Below are positions 1-8,971 of a DNA stretch of 64,000 nucleotides, in pieces (position 1 is the stretch's first letter; each line of letters opens with the position of its first letter). Location: contig CAWEVM010000013.1 of NCBI GenBank assembly GCA_963812505.1, positions 56,282-120,281 on the forward strand, written 5' to 3'. The notes below the pieces were generated by a model that saw only the letters and a list, made by a program, of their open reading frames with translations, was not told the DNA's origin and made no database searches. This DNA comes from JAMXLO01 sp963812505. GTDB taxonomy: Bacteria; Pseudomonadota; Alphaproteobacteria; Acetobacterales; Acetobacteraceae. A program made the translations under genes and the position numbers.

Positions 1-1027
1 CGGCCTGTACTTGATCAGCCGGCTCGGCCATGACTTGGGCCGGCGTAACGGGTGCCGGAGCAGCCATTGCCCGGGCAGCGCCAGCCGGCGCGGGCGCGGA
101 CTTCTGCATCGCCAGTTCCGCCGGTCGCGCGCGCGTATCCACATTCGGCAAGATGCGACCGAGGACTTCGACCGGCACTTCTGGTCGCTGCACGTAGTAG
201 CTCTGATAGATCGCCTGTCGGAAGGTGACCGGATTGCCGTATTGCAGCGTCAGCGCGACACCATCCCAGTTGGCGCCCGACTGGTTCTCGAGCACCGCCC
301 AGCCCTGCAGCCGCGCGGGATCGCCGTCCTTCGCCGGCAGCACCAGCCGATACGACGCCTTCCATAGCGGCGCCGCGGTGACATAGCCGACGCGCACCGT
401 GCGGTGGCCATCGCCCGTGCTGTGCAGCGTGAAATGGCGCAAGCTCTGGTTGGCCTCGCGGCGCAGCAACTCAAGCGCCTCGCCGATCCGCCCACGCAGT
501 TCGGGGTCGGTGACCTGGATGCTGTCGGCTTCCTCCAGCACGAACTGGCGCAGGCCCTCGGGGCTGAGGATGGTGACACGGGTACGCTGCACCGTCGCCT
601 GCGGCTGGCCGACGGGCGCCGGCAGCGTCTCGGCTAGGCGGTCGGCGTGCACGATGCGGCCGGCCATGGGACGCGGCCCCTGGACGCTGATTTCCACGCC
701 CTGCAGGCTGTTGAGGTAGTCGACCGAGGATCGCAGGGCGTCGGGGCCGAACGGCACATTGCCGAAGTTCGCACGCGTGTTGTCGCGTCCCGGCAGTTCC
801 ACCGTGCCGACCGCGCCGGCGCTGTCGAAGACCACCAATGAGGTGAGCACGTCGTCCACCTGATCGAGCGGCACGTCGAGGCCAAGTGTCGCCGGGCCAT
901 CCACCTCGGTCTCGTACTCGAAGTAGCCAACACCGGCTGAGGACAGCATTACCCGCTTCAGCGCCAGATCGGCGGCAGCGGCCGGGGTCGCGCCGAGCAG
1001 GAGGAGCGCCAGGATCAGGCGGTACAT
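1..1027 (-). CDS. DUF4139 domain protein, C-terminus cut by window edge
   Basis: Reading leftwards from ATG at 1027 (GGATGC context) gives an open frame that runs off the window after about 342 residues. The N-terminus MYRLILALLLLGATPAAAA is a classical Sec signal peptide, so the protein is probably periplasmic or secreted. The body has the beta-rich look of DUF4139 proteins: GVGYFEYE near the start, then VGYVTAAPLWKASYRL and GWAVLENQSGANWDGV further on. The last visible part is an Ala/Pro-rich linker. Bacterial DUF4139 proteins have no well defined role, and none is claimed here. The family is recognised from these motifs by eye; the catalytic or binding function is unknown. Confidence 0.75.
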   Translation of the reverse strand, partial: MYRLILALLLLGATPAAAADLALKRVMLSSAGVGYFEYETEVDGPATLGLDVPLDQVDDVLTSLVVFDSAGAVGTVELPGRDNTRANFGNVPFGPDALRSSVDYLNSLQGVEISVQGPRPMAGRIVHADRLAETLPAPVGQPQATVQRTRVTILSPEGLRQFVLEEADSIQVTDPELRGRIGEALELLRREANQSLRHFTLHSTGDGHRTVRVGYVTAAPLWKASYRLVLPAKDGDPARLQGWAVLENQSGANWDGVALTLQYGNPVTFRQAIYQSYYVQRPEVPVEVLGRILPNVDTRARPAELAMQKSAPAPAGAARAMAAPAPVTPAQVMAEPADQVQA

Positions 1028-1079
1028 TGCATCCTCCGGTCTGTTGCCTTGGCGGTCGCATTGGTGACAATAGCGATTC

Positions 1080-1295
1080 GTGGCCTTGGGTGTGAGGGAT
1101 CTTTATTTGTTCGATGCGATCTCTGACTACGACGTTAGGCTTGCGCAGATCGTGACAGGCGTGACCATGGCGGCGTTCATTGGCGTTGGCCTGACCCCCG
1201 GTCTACGCCAACACGCTACCGCACTCAGGGGAGCACTGCTCGCGCTCTATCTTCTTGTCTGCGGTGTTCTTGTCAGCCACGCCCTGGTGCGATGA
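1080..1295 (+). CDS. small hypothetical membrane protein
   Basis: A 71-residue frame starting with GTG at 1080 and diverging from the DUF4139 gene. It contains two hydrophobic stretches, about residues 24-38 (VTGVTMAAFIGVGL) and 49-69 (GALLALYLLVCGVLVSHALV), so it would be a two-pass inner-membrane protein. No family is recognised and no strong ribosome binding site precedes the GTG. It could be real or a chance frame in GC-rich DNA. Confidence 0.4.
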   Translation: MALGVRDLYLFDAISDYDVRLAQIVTGVTMAAFIGVGLTPGLRQHATALRGALLALYLLVCGVLVSHALVR

Positions 1296-1592
1296 ATTCA
1301 CCCGCTCATTCGACCACCGCCATGGCGATTCGATTCACCCGCTCTCAGCCATTGCGTGTCCGTAGTCAGTGAATTTGCCGGTCTTTGGATCGGTGCTACC
1401 GATATGACCGGGTAAGCTGTGGCTGGCCAGACGACAATCACATTTGATGCGCCGCGTTGCTCATTCAAAACCGTAGCGCAGAACTCCGACACTGCCTGGA
1501 ACAATTCAAGCTCGCCAATTTCATAGCTTGCGCCATTGACCCGGTTGCGTCGTCGCTGCGTTCCGCGGAATGACAGTTCCGGGGTGGTTATG
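1296..1592. other. intergenic stretch without a recognisable gene
   Basis: Almost 300 bases between the small membrane protein and the end of the SBF-like transporter. The base composition is less GC-rich than the flanks. Apart from a degenerate GTCATT-type repeat at its right end (listed separately), I see no coding frame, tRNA or strong hairpin. The frame that crosses it on the minus strand is a shadow of the transporter gene. Confidence 0.6.
1538..1577 (-). repeat. GTCATTCCGCGGAACGCAG-type intergenic repeat
   Basis: On the minus strand this reads CTGTCATTCCGCGGAACGC followed by AGCGACGACGC. It belongs to the same loose class of intergenic elements as the copies near 24470 and 25830, which begin GTCATTGTGAGC or GTCATTGCGAGC. 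It lies just past the 3' end of the SBF-like transporter gene. Assignment is by eye only. Confidence 0.45.
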
Positions 1593-2633
1593 CTATGCGG
1601 CGGTTTCCTGACGCGCCGCGACGCCGATCGGCAACAAGGGGCCGCCACCCAGAACCGACGCTGCCGCGGGGCGATTTGCATAGCGCCGTGCCAGCCAGGC
1701 GCACACGACAAGCTGCATCGGGTGATACAGCATGATCGGCAAGACCACGACACCGAGCGTTGGGCCCGCGAACAGCACGCTGGCGATTGGAATGCCGGCG
1801 ACCAGCGATTTCTGCGACCCGCAGAACACCGCCGCGACCTCGTCGGCATGCACAAAGCCGCAAACACGCGCGCCGGCGGAGGTGACGAACAGCGCGACGG
1901 CCAACAGTGCCGCGACCATGATTGCCAGCGCGCCGAGCATCGCCGGCGGCAACTGGTGCCATATGCCGTGCACCACGGCCGCGCTGAATGCGGTGTAAAC
2001 GACCAGCAGGATCGAGCCACGGTCGGTGACCGTCAGCAGCGATTTGTTGCGGGCCGCCCATGGACCGATCCACGGCCGCAGCAGATGGCCGGCGACGAAC
2101 GGCAGCAGCAGCTCGGCGAACACCTGCCACATGCCCGATATGTCGACACCGCCGCCGCGCACATGCGACATGAAGCCGAACAGCAGCGGCGTCAGCACGA
2201 TACCGACCAGGCTGGATGCGGTGGCAGCGCACACGGCGCCGGCCACATTGCCCTGTGCGATCGAGGTGAGCGCGATCGACGACTGCACTGTGGACGGCAA
2301 CGCGCAGAGGAACAGCACGCCGAGTATCAATGTGCGATCGAGCACGTGCGGCATCAGCTCGACGAGCACTGACCCCATCAGGGGGAACAGCACGAAGGTT
2401 GTGCCGGCGATGCCGGCGTGCAGTTTCCAGTTGGTCATGCCGGCGAGGATCGCCTCACGCGACAATCGTGCGCCCTGGAGGAAGAACAGCGCCGCGATCG
2501 CGCCGACGGCGGCCGCATGGAAGAACCGTGCGCTGGCACCCTGGCAGGGCAGCATTGTCGCGATGGCGACGGTGCCGGTCAGCGCCATGACGAACACGTC
2601 GGGACGCAGCCGCCGGATGCCTGCTGGCAGCAT
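1593..2633 (-). CDS. bile acid:sodium symporter-like (SBF-like, YfeH type) transporter
   Basis: 346-residue integral membrane protein with about ten hydrophobic segments. It has the SBF-like signatures ALFFLQGARLSREA near residue 50, FLCALPSTVQSSIALTS near 150 and FCGSQKSLVAGIP near 270. These match the YfeH/PF13593 branch of the bile acid:sodium symporter superfamily, whose bacterial substrates are mostly unknown. A good GAGGAG ribosome binding site precedes ATG at 2633. Length is normal for the family. It stands alone, so context does not help to predict the substrate. Confidence 0.88.
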   Translation of the reverse strand: MLPAGIRRLRPDVFVMALTGTVAIATMLPCQGASARFFHAAAVGAIAALFFLQGARLSREAILAGMTNWKLHAGIAGTTFVLFPLMGSVLVELMPHVLDRTLILGVLFLCALPSTVQSSIALTSIAQGNVAGAVCAATASSLVGIVLTPLLFGFMSHVRGGGVDISGMWQVFAELLLPFVAGHLLRPWIGPWAARNKSLLTVTDRGSILLVVYTAFSAAVVHGIWHQLPPAMLGALAIMVAALLAVALFVTSAGARVCGFVHADEVAAVFCGSQKSLVAGIPIASVLFAGPTLGVVVLPIMLYHPMQLVVCAWLARRYANRPAAASVLGGGPLLPIGVAARQETAA

Positions 2634-2759
2634 GGCCTGGACTCCTCGGTTATCGGGGGATCAGGAACTTAGGTCTGGCGGAGAGCGGCGAGATACTCAG
2701 TCCGGCGGTGCGAAACTGGTCAGGTTTGGTAAAGGAATTCTCAATGCGCTGGCGGATCG

Positions 2760-3059
2760 TCACGGGGCTATATCGTGGCGCTCCAGGCTGACCAGCATTT
2801 GCCGGTTCACGCGGCAGAAGCGGTCGTTGACCTGCGTCGTCGTGGTGTCCTTGTTGTCCAGCACGAGGGCCTTGGCGAGCATGGCGACGCATGCGCGGTC
2901 GAGGCCGTTCGCGCTGCGACAGAGAAACAACGCCCGCGACATGGCGGAAGTGGTGACGTTGGATTGGGCCGGCGCCGGCTGGGCCGTCAGCGGCAGGATG
3001 ACTGCCCAGATCGCTATGAGTCCGAATGCGATTGCGGCGGCAACAATGAACTGACGCAT
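2760..3059 (-). CDS. small secreted or membrane-anchored hypothetical protein
   Basis: 99 residues. The N-terminus MRQFIVAAAIAFGLIAIWAV is hydrophobic and ends near an AQPAPAQ site, so it is either a cleaved signal peptide or an anchor. The rest is a short soluble domain with three cysteines (LFLCRS, RACVAM, RFCRVN). No family is recognised. The start is the ATG at 3059, with a weak GGGGAC stretch upstream. Confidence 0.5.
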   Translation of the reverse strand: MRQFIVAAAIAFGLIAIWAVILPLTAQPAPAQSNVTTSAMSRALFLCRSANGLDRACVAMLAKALVLDNKDTTTTQVNDRFCRVNRQMLVSLERHDIAP

Positions 3060-3162
3060 GACAGGTCTGTCCCCAGCTCTGGCGAGATGTTAAGTGGTGG
3101 CTCGCCCGTTATCCGCACTTTGCTGTGGCAAATGGTCGTTTGATATGAACCGCGTCACAGTT

Positions 3163-3441
3163 TCACGACCAATGACCGGGCACCCAGTAATTTCCTTGCC
3201 AGTGTCCTGGGATCCAGCCGGAGGTGGGCGGAGCGTAATAGGCGGGGGCAGGATAATAGGCGGGTGGGGCATAGTAGGCGGGCGGCGGCGGCACCACGAC
3301 GGGCGGAACATAGGTGCCGACGCCCCAGCCATAGCCATGCCACCAGGCACGGGCCGGCTTGGGGGCCGCGGCGACACCGATAGCGGCGAGGCCAAGTACC
3401 GTGCAGGTGACCGCGATTCTTCGGGCGGCTGAGGCGATCAT
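3163..3441 (-). CDS. small secreted Tyr/Pro-rich protein with GHW repeats
   Basis: 92 residues from ATG at 3441, chosen because AGGGAGAC lies a proper distance upstream. A longer frame to 3519 has no such site. A signal peptide (residues 1-29, ending PARA) is followed by a PAYYAPPAYYPAP tract and then WIPGHW and YWVPGHW units. Such PxYY and WVPGHW repeats are typical of short envelope proteins of unknown role in alphaproteobacteria. The protein is probably periplasmic or outer-surface. No enzymatic motif is visible. Confidence 0.7.
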   Translation of the reverse strand: MIASAARRIAVTCTVLGLAAIGVAAAPKPARAWWHGYGWGVGTYVPPVVVPPPPAYYAPPAYYPAPAYYAPPTSGWIPGHWQGNYWVPGHWS

Positions 3442-3583
3442 TGTTGGTGTCTCCCTGTGTCTTGTCGTTCGCTGCCGAGACGCTAGTCGCTGCGGATCGG
3501 CGCCGGACACAGGAGACATCGTTCGCCGTGATGCGGGGGAAATGGCGGGGGGTTTTCGCCTTGCGTCGCCCCAGCTCCCGTCC

Positions 3584-3613
3584 CTAACCCCCTCCCATGG
3601 GGCGAGGGGGAGA
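3584..3613. repeat. C-rich hairpin repeat, copy 1
   Basis: AACCCCCTCCCATGGGGCGAGGGGGAG forms a G/C-rich hairpin of the same type as copies near 7285, 27875, 30905, 42590 and 49280. It overlaps the last codons and the stop of the acyl-CoA synthetase gene, adding the C-terminal PPRPMGGG. It could also act as a transcription terminator, although no U-tract follows. Confidence 0.7.
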
Positions 3614-5317
3614 ATGCAACAGCGCCTCGGTGTTGGCTCGGATCACCAGCATCCGCCTGATCTTGTGGGTCGGAGTGAGCAGTCCGTTCTCAACGGTGAA
3701 AGGCGGGACTACGGCGTGCCTGCGGATCCGTTCGGTCACCGACAGCCGCAGATTCACGCGACTGACGGCCAGCGCGGCGGAGACGTCGTCGTGGCCGTCC
3801 GCAGGCACGACCAACGCGGTCAGCGACGAACGGCCATCGCCGGCGACCACCGCCTGCGAAATCTCCGGTTCCGTCATCAGCATGCCTTCGATCTTCGCCG
3901 GAGAAACGTTTTCGCCGCCTGACAGAACGATCATGTCCTTCTTGCGATCGGTGATGCGCAGATAGCCGGCGTTATCGAGTTCGCCGATATCGCCGGTATG
4001 CAGCCAGCCGTCGTGAATGACCGCTGTCGTGACATCCGGCATGCCCCAATAGCCCTCCATCACCAGGTCGCCGCGCACCAGGATCTCGCCGTCCTCGGCA
4101 ATGCGCACATCGACGCCCTGCAGCACACGCCCGACCGTGTCGATGCGGATACCGTCGGGCGGATTGGCGCTGATGACCGGACCGGCCTCCGTCTGCCCAT
4201 AGCCCTGCATGATCATCAGCCCGAGCGCCAGGAAGAACCGTCCCACCTCGGGGTCCAACCGCGCGCCGCCTGACATCGCCGCTTTCAGTCGGCCACCGAA
4301 CCGCGCCCGGACCTTCGCGCGCACGAAGCGGTCGAGCAGCGGGTCGAGCAGGCGCTCGGCCAGTGTCAGCCGATGGCCATCGATCCGCTTCAGACCAAGG
4401 TCCAGCGCCCGGCGGAATAGCGCGTGCCGCCAGGGCGCCTGCCGGGCTACCTGCGTCAGCACGCGACTGCGGATCACCTCGAGGACGCGCGGCACTGTCG
4501 CCAGGATGGTCGGGCGCACCGTCAGCATGTCGGCGGCCAGATGTTCGACGCCGCGGCAATATACGATTTCGGTGCCGATACTTGGCAGGAAGAAGAGTCC
4601 GACCGTGTGTTCGTAGCTGTGCGAGATCGGCAGGTAAGACAGATACACCTCATCCCGCAGTCGCAACGGCCGCATCAGCTCTGACGCACCGCGGCAGTTG
4701 GACAGGATCGATCGGTGCGGCAGCATCACGCCCTTGGGCGCGCCGCCGGTACCGGAGGTGTAGATCAGACAGGCGAGCGCGTCGGCGGAGATAGACGTGG
4801 CTTCCAGCGCGATGTCGTCGGGCGGCGCCGTGTCGGCGACCAGTGCGGGCCAGTGCATCAGACGCGGCGTGCCGGCCGCGTCGTCCGGCGGCCCGTCGAT
4901 CACCACCAGCAGATCGAGCCCACCCGTCAGTCGCCCTGCCGCGCGCAGCGTGCCGGCGAGGGCAGGGGAGGAAACGATCGCCGCCCGTGCGCCCAAATCA
5001 CGCAGGATGTGCGCGTGATCGGCCACTGTGTTGGTTGTGTAGGTCGGTACCGGCACCGCGCGCAGAGCCATCAGGGCCGTTTCGGCGATCGCATATTCCG
5101 GTCGGTTCTCCGACACGATCAGCACGCGGTCGCCTGCCGCCACACCGGCCGCCCGCAGATGCCGGGCGCAGGACGCCGCCATGCGGCCGAACTCCTGCCA
5201 TGTGGTCTGGTGCCACGCGCCGTCGCGGAAGCAGCGGAGCAGGGGCTTGTCCGGCCACGTGCGGGCCAGCGCGAACATCATGGCGGGCAGGTTTGGCCAG
5301 ATCGGATATTGCTGCAC
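3584..5317 (-). CDS. AMP-dependent synthetase/ligase (long-chain acyl-CoA synthetase type)
   Basis: 577-residue ANL-superfamily enzyme that would adenylate a carboxylate and transfer it to CoA. Visible motifs are the P-loop YTSGTGGAPKGVML (about residue 180), the adenine motif GYGQTEAGPVI (about 375), the hinge aspartate in HTGDIGELDNAGYL and the core KKDMIVLSGGENVSPAKIE. The closest groups are the FadD15/FAA1-like long-chain acyl-CoA synthetases. I chose GTG at 5317 because GGGAGGTG lies just before it and the protein then opens MQQYPIWPNLPAMM; a longer start at 5350 is possible. The usual C-terminal lysine motif is unclear, and the tail is made by a hairpin repeat. Confidence 0.85.
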   Translation of the reverse strand: MQQYPIWPNLPAMMFALARTWPDKPLLRCFRDGAWHQTTWQEFGRMAASCARHLRAAGVAAGDRVLIVSENRPEYAIAETALMALRAVPVPTYTTNTVADHAHILRDLGARAAIVSSPALAGTLRAAGRLTGGLDLLVVIDGPPDDAAGTPRLMHWPALVADTAPPDDIALEATSISADALACLIYTSGTGGAPKGVMLPHRSILSNCRGASELMRPLRLRDEVYLSYLPISHSYEHTVGLFFLPSIGTEIVYCRGVEHLAADMLTVRPTILATVPRVLEVIRSRVLTQVARQAPWRHALFRRALDLGLKRIDGHRLTLAERLLDPLLDRFVRAKVRARFGGRLKAAMSGGARLDPEVGRFFLALGLMIMQGYGQTEAGPVISANPPDGIRIDTVGRVLQGVDVRIAEDGEILVRGDLVMEGYWGMPDVTTAVIHDGWLHTGDIGELDNAGYLRITDRKKDMIVLSGGENVSPAKIEGMLMTEPEISQAVVAGDGRSSLTALVVPADGHDDVSAALAVSRVNLRLSVTERIRRHAVVPPFTVENGLLTPTHKIRRMLVIRANTEALLHSPPRPMGGG

Positions 5318-5413
5318 ACCACCTCCCGTCGCCCGTTCTGCGCCGGGCACAACCCTTTGACCTACGCCCCTACTACCTTACATGGATGACAACCGCAGCC
5401 TCGTGAGGACGTG

Positions 5414-7219
5414 ATGATGCGCCAAACCGCCCCGGCCGATGCAGCCGCCAGCCAGCAGACAGTCGAGGATCTACCGACCTGGGACCTTCGCGACCTGTAT
5501 CCGGCGCCGGACAGCCCTGCCGTCGAGGCGGATTTTAGCAAGGCCCACGACGCGGCACGCGCGTTCGCGGCGGCACATCAGGGCAAGCTCGGCGCCATGC
5601 CGGGCAGCACGCTCGCCGCGGCGATCGCCGAATACGAACGGATCGAGGAACTGCTGGGACGGTTGGCGTCCTACGCGCAGTTGCTGTTCGCCGCAAACTC
5701 CAACAACGCCGAAATCGGCCGCTTCTACCAGACCGTGAGCGAGCGGGTGACCACGATCAGCAGCCACCTGCTGTTCTTCAGCCTGGAACTGAACCGGCTG
5801 GATGATACGGTGCTGGAGCAGAAGCTGGCCGACCCGGCGCTGGCGAAGTGGCGACCCTGGCTGCGCGACCTGCGCGTATTCCGGCCGCACCAGCTTTCGG
5901 ACGAGCTGGAGAAGCTGCTGCACGAGAAGGAGGTGACCGGGCATAGCGCGTGGAGCCGCCTGTTCGACGAAACGGTTGCGGCGATGCGAGTGCCGATGGA
6001 CGGCGAGGAGCTCACCGTCAGCGCCGCGCTGAACAAGTTGTCGGATGGCGACCGATCGGTGCGCGAAGCTGCGGGGCGCGCGATCGGCGTGGCGTTTGGC
6101 GGGAATATCCGGCTGTTCTCGCTGGTCACCAACACGCTGGCGAAGGACAAGGAGATCGTTGACACGTGGCGGCACTATCCGCGCCCGGGCAGCTATCGCA
6201 ACCGCTCCAACATGGTGGAGGATGGGGTTGTTGACGCACTGGTATCGGCGGTGCGGGCAGATTTCCCGCGGCTCGCGCATCGCTATTATCTGATGAAGGC
6301 GAAGTGGCTCGGTCTGCCGAAGCTGATGCACTGGGACCGCAATGCGCCGTTGCCGGACGATGACGACCGGACGATCGGCTGGAACGATGCACGCGAGCGG
6401 GTGCTGACGGCTTATGGCGCGTTCAGCCCTGATCTCGCCGAGGTTGGCCGGCGATTCTTCGACCGGCCGTGGATCGATGCAACGTTGAAACCGGGCAAGG
6501 CGGGCGGCGCGTTCGCGCATCCGACAGTGCCGTCAGCGCATCCCTACCTGCTACTGAACTATCATGGGCGTACGCGCGACGTGATGACGCTGGCGCATGA
6601 GCTGGGCCACGGCGTGCACCAGGTGCTGGCCGCAGAGCAGGGCTATCTGATGTCAGGCACGCCGCTGACGCTGGCCGAGACCGCGAGCGTGTTCGGCGAG
6701 ATGCTGACGTTCCGTGCGTTGCTGGATGCGGCCGACCCGAAGCGCCGACGCATCATGCTGGCGGCGAAGGTCGAGGACATGCTGAACACGGTGGTCCGCC
6801 AGGTGGCCTTCTACCACTTCGAGTCGCTGCTGCACGATGAGCGGCGGTCAGGCGAGCTGGTGCCGGACCGCATCGGCGAGCTTTGGCTGCAGGTGCAGCG
6901 GGAGAGCCTTGGACCGGCGTTCGAATTCACGCCGGAATACAGCGTCTTCTGGGCATATGTGCCGCATTTCATCCATACGCCGTTCTATGTCTATGCGTAT
7001 GCGTTCGGCGATTGCCTGGTGAATGCGATGTACTCGGTGTTCCAGTCGGGGCATCCAGGATTTCAGACGAAGTATCTCCAGATGCTGCGTGCGGGCGGGA
7101 CAAAGCGGCACAAGGAGCTGCTGGCGCCATTCGGGCTGGATGCGTCAGATCCGACGTTCTGGAAGAAGGGTCTGGATGTGATCGCCGGGTTCATCGATGA
7201 ACTGGAGCAGACGGAGTGA
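5414..7219 (+). CDS. pepF: oligoendopeptidase F (M3 family zinc metallopeptidase)
   Basis: About 601 residues, the normal length for M3B peptidases that cleave short peptides in the cytoplasm. The zinc motif HELGHGVHQ (HExxH) lies near residue 395. The third ligand glutamate is in LAETASVFGEML about 25 residues later, and the substrate-binding His/Tyr region HTPFYVYAYAFGDCLVNA is near 525. Three consecutive start codons occur (GTG 5411, ATG 5414, ATG 5417), with GAGGA just upstream; 5414 or 5417 fit best. The next gene overlaps its stop by GTGA, suggesting translational coupling. Confidence 0.92.
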   Translation: MMRQTAPADAAASQQTVEDLPTWDLRDLYPAPDSPAVEADFSKAHDAARAFAAAHQGKLGAMPGSTLAAAIAEYERIEELLGRLASYAQLLFAANSNNAEIGRFYQTVSERVTTISSHLLFFSLELNRLDDTVLEQKLADPALAKWRPWLRDLRVFRPHQLSDELEKLLHEKEVTGHSAWSRLFDETVAAMRVPMDGEELTVSAALNKLSDGDRSVREAAGRAIGVAFGGNIRLFSLVTNTLAKDKEIVDTWRHYPRPGSYRNRSNMVEDGVVDALVSAVRADFPRLAHRYYLMKAKWLGLPKLMHWDRNAPLPDDDDRTIGWNDARERVLTAYGAFSPDLAEVGRRFFDRPWIDATLKPGKAGGAFAHPTVPSAHPYLLLNYHGRTRDVMTLAHELGHGVHQVLAAEQGYLMSGTPLTLAETASVFGEMLTFRALLDAADPKRRRIMLAAKVEDMLNTVVRQVAFYHFESLLHDERRSGELVPDRIGELWLQVQRESLGPAFEFTPEYSVFWAYVPHFIHTPFYVYAYAFGDCLVNAMYSVFQSGHPGFQTKYLQMLRAGGTKRHKELLAPFGLDASDPTFWKKGLDVIAGFIDELEQTE

Positions 7220-7629
7220 GGAAGAGCCAGCCAGAAAGTGGGAATGGAAATGGAAATGCAAAAGGACCTCCCCCTCCCGATGCGGGAGGGGGGCCGGGGG
7301 AGGGGGCCGACCGGAACACATCGCCGCTGGCACACGCCCGTGCCATGCGTCATGCCTCAACGCCCGCGGAACGCAGGCTTTGGCAGGGGCTCCGCAAGCA
7401 TCGGATCGGCGGCCTGAATCTTCGCCGCCAAGTGCCGCTGGGGCGCTACATCGCAGACTTCTACTGCCCATCGGCGCGGCTGGTCGTCGAGGTGGATGGC
7501 GTGTCGCATATCGACGCGCCAGGCGACGCTGTGCGAGATTCATGGATGGCGAAGCGCAACATTCGTGTCGCGCGGATGTCCAATCATGACGTGCTGCGCA
7601 ATCTTGAGGGCTTCTTCCTCCATGTCTGA
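7216..7629 (+). CDS. DUF559 (endonuclease-like) protein
   Basis: The conserved part, from about residue 43, is a DUF559 domain: TPAERRLWQGLRKHRIGG, FRRQ-like LRRQVPLGRYIADFYC, VVEVDGVSH and NHDVLRNLEG. DUF559 has the PD-(D/E)xK-like fold of very short patch repair nucleases; its biological role is not settled. The GTG at 7216 overlaps the pepF stop. The first 40 residues, however, are low-complexity Gly/Pro coded by a C-rich hairpin repeat, so translation may instead begin at ATG 7345 (94 residues). It overlaps the ABC1 kinase start by 8 bases. Confidence 0.75.
   Translation: MRKSQPESGNGNGNAKGPPPPDAGGGPGEGADRNTSPLAHARAMRHASTPAERRLWQGLRKHRIGGLNLRRQVPLGRYIADFYCPSARLVVEVDGVSHIDAPGDAVRDSWMAKRNIRVARMSNHDVLRNLEGFFLHV
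7266..7308. repeat. C-rich hairpin repeat, copy 2
   Basis: CCTCCCCCTCCCGATGCGGG continuing into AGGGGGGCCGGGGGAGGGGG makes a long imperfect hairpin. It sits in the first 30 codons of the DUF559 frame if the GTG start is used, where it codes a GPPPPDAGGGPGEG tract. Confidence 0.75.
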
Positions 7630-8968
7630 CCGCAGCAACCTGTTCGGTGAGATACGTCGCATGGCGCGTACCTCCGGTGCCGTCGGCGGCATCGCTGCGC
7701 GCGTTGCTGGCGAGCGAGTGTTCGGCATCAAGACCGACCGAGCCGCACATGCCGAGGACCTGCGCACTATTCTGGGCGGCCTGAAAGGTCCGCTGATGAA
7801 GGTGGCGCAGTTCCTGTCCACGGTGCCTGATGCGCTGCCCGCCGAATACGCCGCTGAACTTGCGCAGTTGCAGGCCAATGCGCCGCCGATGGGCTGGAAC
7901 TTTGTGCGCCGACGCATGGTGAGCGAGTTAGGCGCCGACTGGGAGGCGAAATTCGCGCAGTTCGGCCATGACGCCGCCGCCGCCGCCAGCCTGGGCCAGG
8001 TGCACCGCGCCAGTCTGCACGACGGCACCGATGTCGCCTGCAAGCTGCAATACCCGGACATGCCGAGTACAGTCGAAGCCGACCTTCGCCAATTGCGTAT
8101 GGCGATGGCGATCTATCACCGCATGGATAACGCCATCCAGCACGAGGAGGTCTACAAGGAACTCTGCGAACGCCTGCGCGAGGAACTCGACTACGAACGC
8201 GAAGCGGCGCAAATGCGGTTGTATGGGCGGATGCTGGCCAACGATCCAACGGTGCATGTGCCGGTGCCGATCGCCGGCTACTGCACACGCCGCCTGCTCA
8301 CCATGACCTGGCTCGACGGTCGGCCGCTGATGCAGCGCCTGGCGGAGGACCCGCCTCAGGAGGAGCGCAACCAGATCGCCGCAGCCTTGTTCCGTGCCTG
8401 GTATGTGCCATTCTATCGCTACGGGGTGATCCATGGTGATCCGCATCTGGGCAACTACCAGGTGCGGCCCGACGCCTCGGTCAATCTGCTGGACTTCGGC
8501 GCCATTCGTGTGTTCGGCGCGAAGTTCGTGCGAGGGGTGATCGATCTCTATGAAGCGGTGCGCGACAACGACGACGCCAAGGCACATCATGCCTACACGA
8601 CGTGGGGCTTCAGCGATCTGTCGAAGGAGAAGATGGCGGCGCTGAACCTGTGGGCGCGCTTTCTCTACGAACCGCTGTGCGAGGACCGGGTGCGGCGCAT
8701 TCAGGAGACCGACGATCCGCAGTTCGGCCGGGAGGTCGCCGAGCGCGTGCATGCCGGACTGAAACGCACCGGTGGCGTAAGGCCGCCGCGCGAGTTCGTG
8801 CTGATGGATCGCTCGGCCATTGGCCTCGGGGGCGTGTTTCTGCGCCTCAAGGCGGAGCTGAATTGGAGCAGGTTGTTCGGCGACCTGATCGCCGACTTTG
8901 ACGAGTCAGTGCTGTCCGCGCGTCAGGCCGCGGCATTGGCCGATGCAGGCGTGCCGTCGGCAAAATAG
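7622..8968 (+). CDS. ABC1/AarF-family atypical kinase (UbiB-like)
   Basis: 448 residues. Members of this family are atypical protein-kinase-like ATPases linked to ubiquinone synthesis. Characteristic sequences are the KxGQ-like LMKVAQFLSTVPDALP near residue 55, the Ala-rich loop AAAASLGQVHRASL near 120, the lysine in VACKLQYP, the catalytic region YGVIHGDPHLGN near 275 and LLDFGAIR (DFG). The start at ATG 7622 opens MSDRSNLFGEIRR and overlaps the DUF559 stop. It lacks the long C-terminal membrane helices of UbiB, so it is a shorter soluble ADCK-type member. The substrate is unknown. Confidence 0.88.
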   Translation: MSDRSNLFGEIRRMARTSGAVGGIAARVAGERVFGIKTDRAAHAEDLRTILGGLKGPLMKVAQFLSTVPDALPAEYAAELAQLQANAPPMGWNFVRRRMVSELGADWEAKFAQFGHDAAAAASLGQVHRASLHDGTDVACKLQYPDMPSTVEADLRQLRMAMAIYHRMDNAIQHEEVYKELCERLREELDYEREAAQMRLYGRMLANDPTVHVPVPIAGYCTRRLLTMTWLDGRPLMQRLAEDPPQEERNQIAAALFRAWYVPFYRYGVIHGDPHLGNYQVRPDASVNLLDFGAIRVFGAKFVRGVIDLYEAVRDNDDAKAHHAYTTWGFSDLSKEKMAALNLWARFLYEPLCEDRVRRIQETDDPQFGREVAERVHAGLKRTGGVRPPREFVLMDRSAIGLGGVFLRLKAELNWSRLFGDLIADFDESVLSARQAAALADAGVPSAK

Positions 8969-8971
8969 GCG

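Noticed and set aside
1298..2020. 240-codon minus-strand frame across the start of the SBF-like gene region
   Set aside because: It lies in another frame of the clear SBF-like transporter gene and its product is Ser/Arg/Cys-rich with no family; it is a shadow frame.
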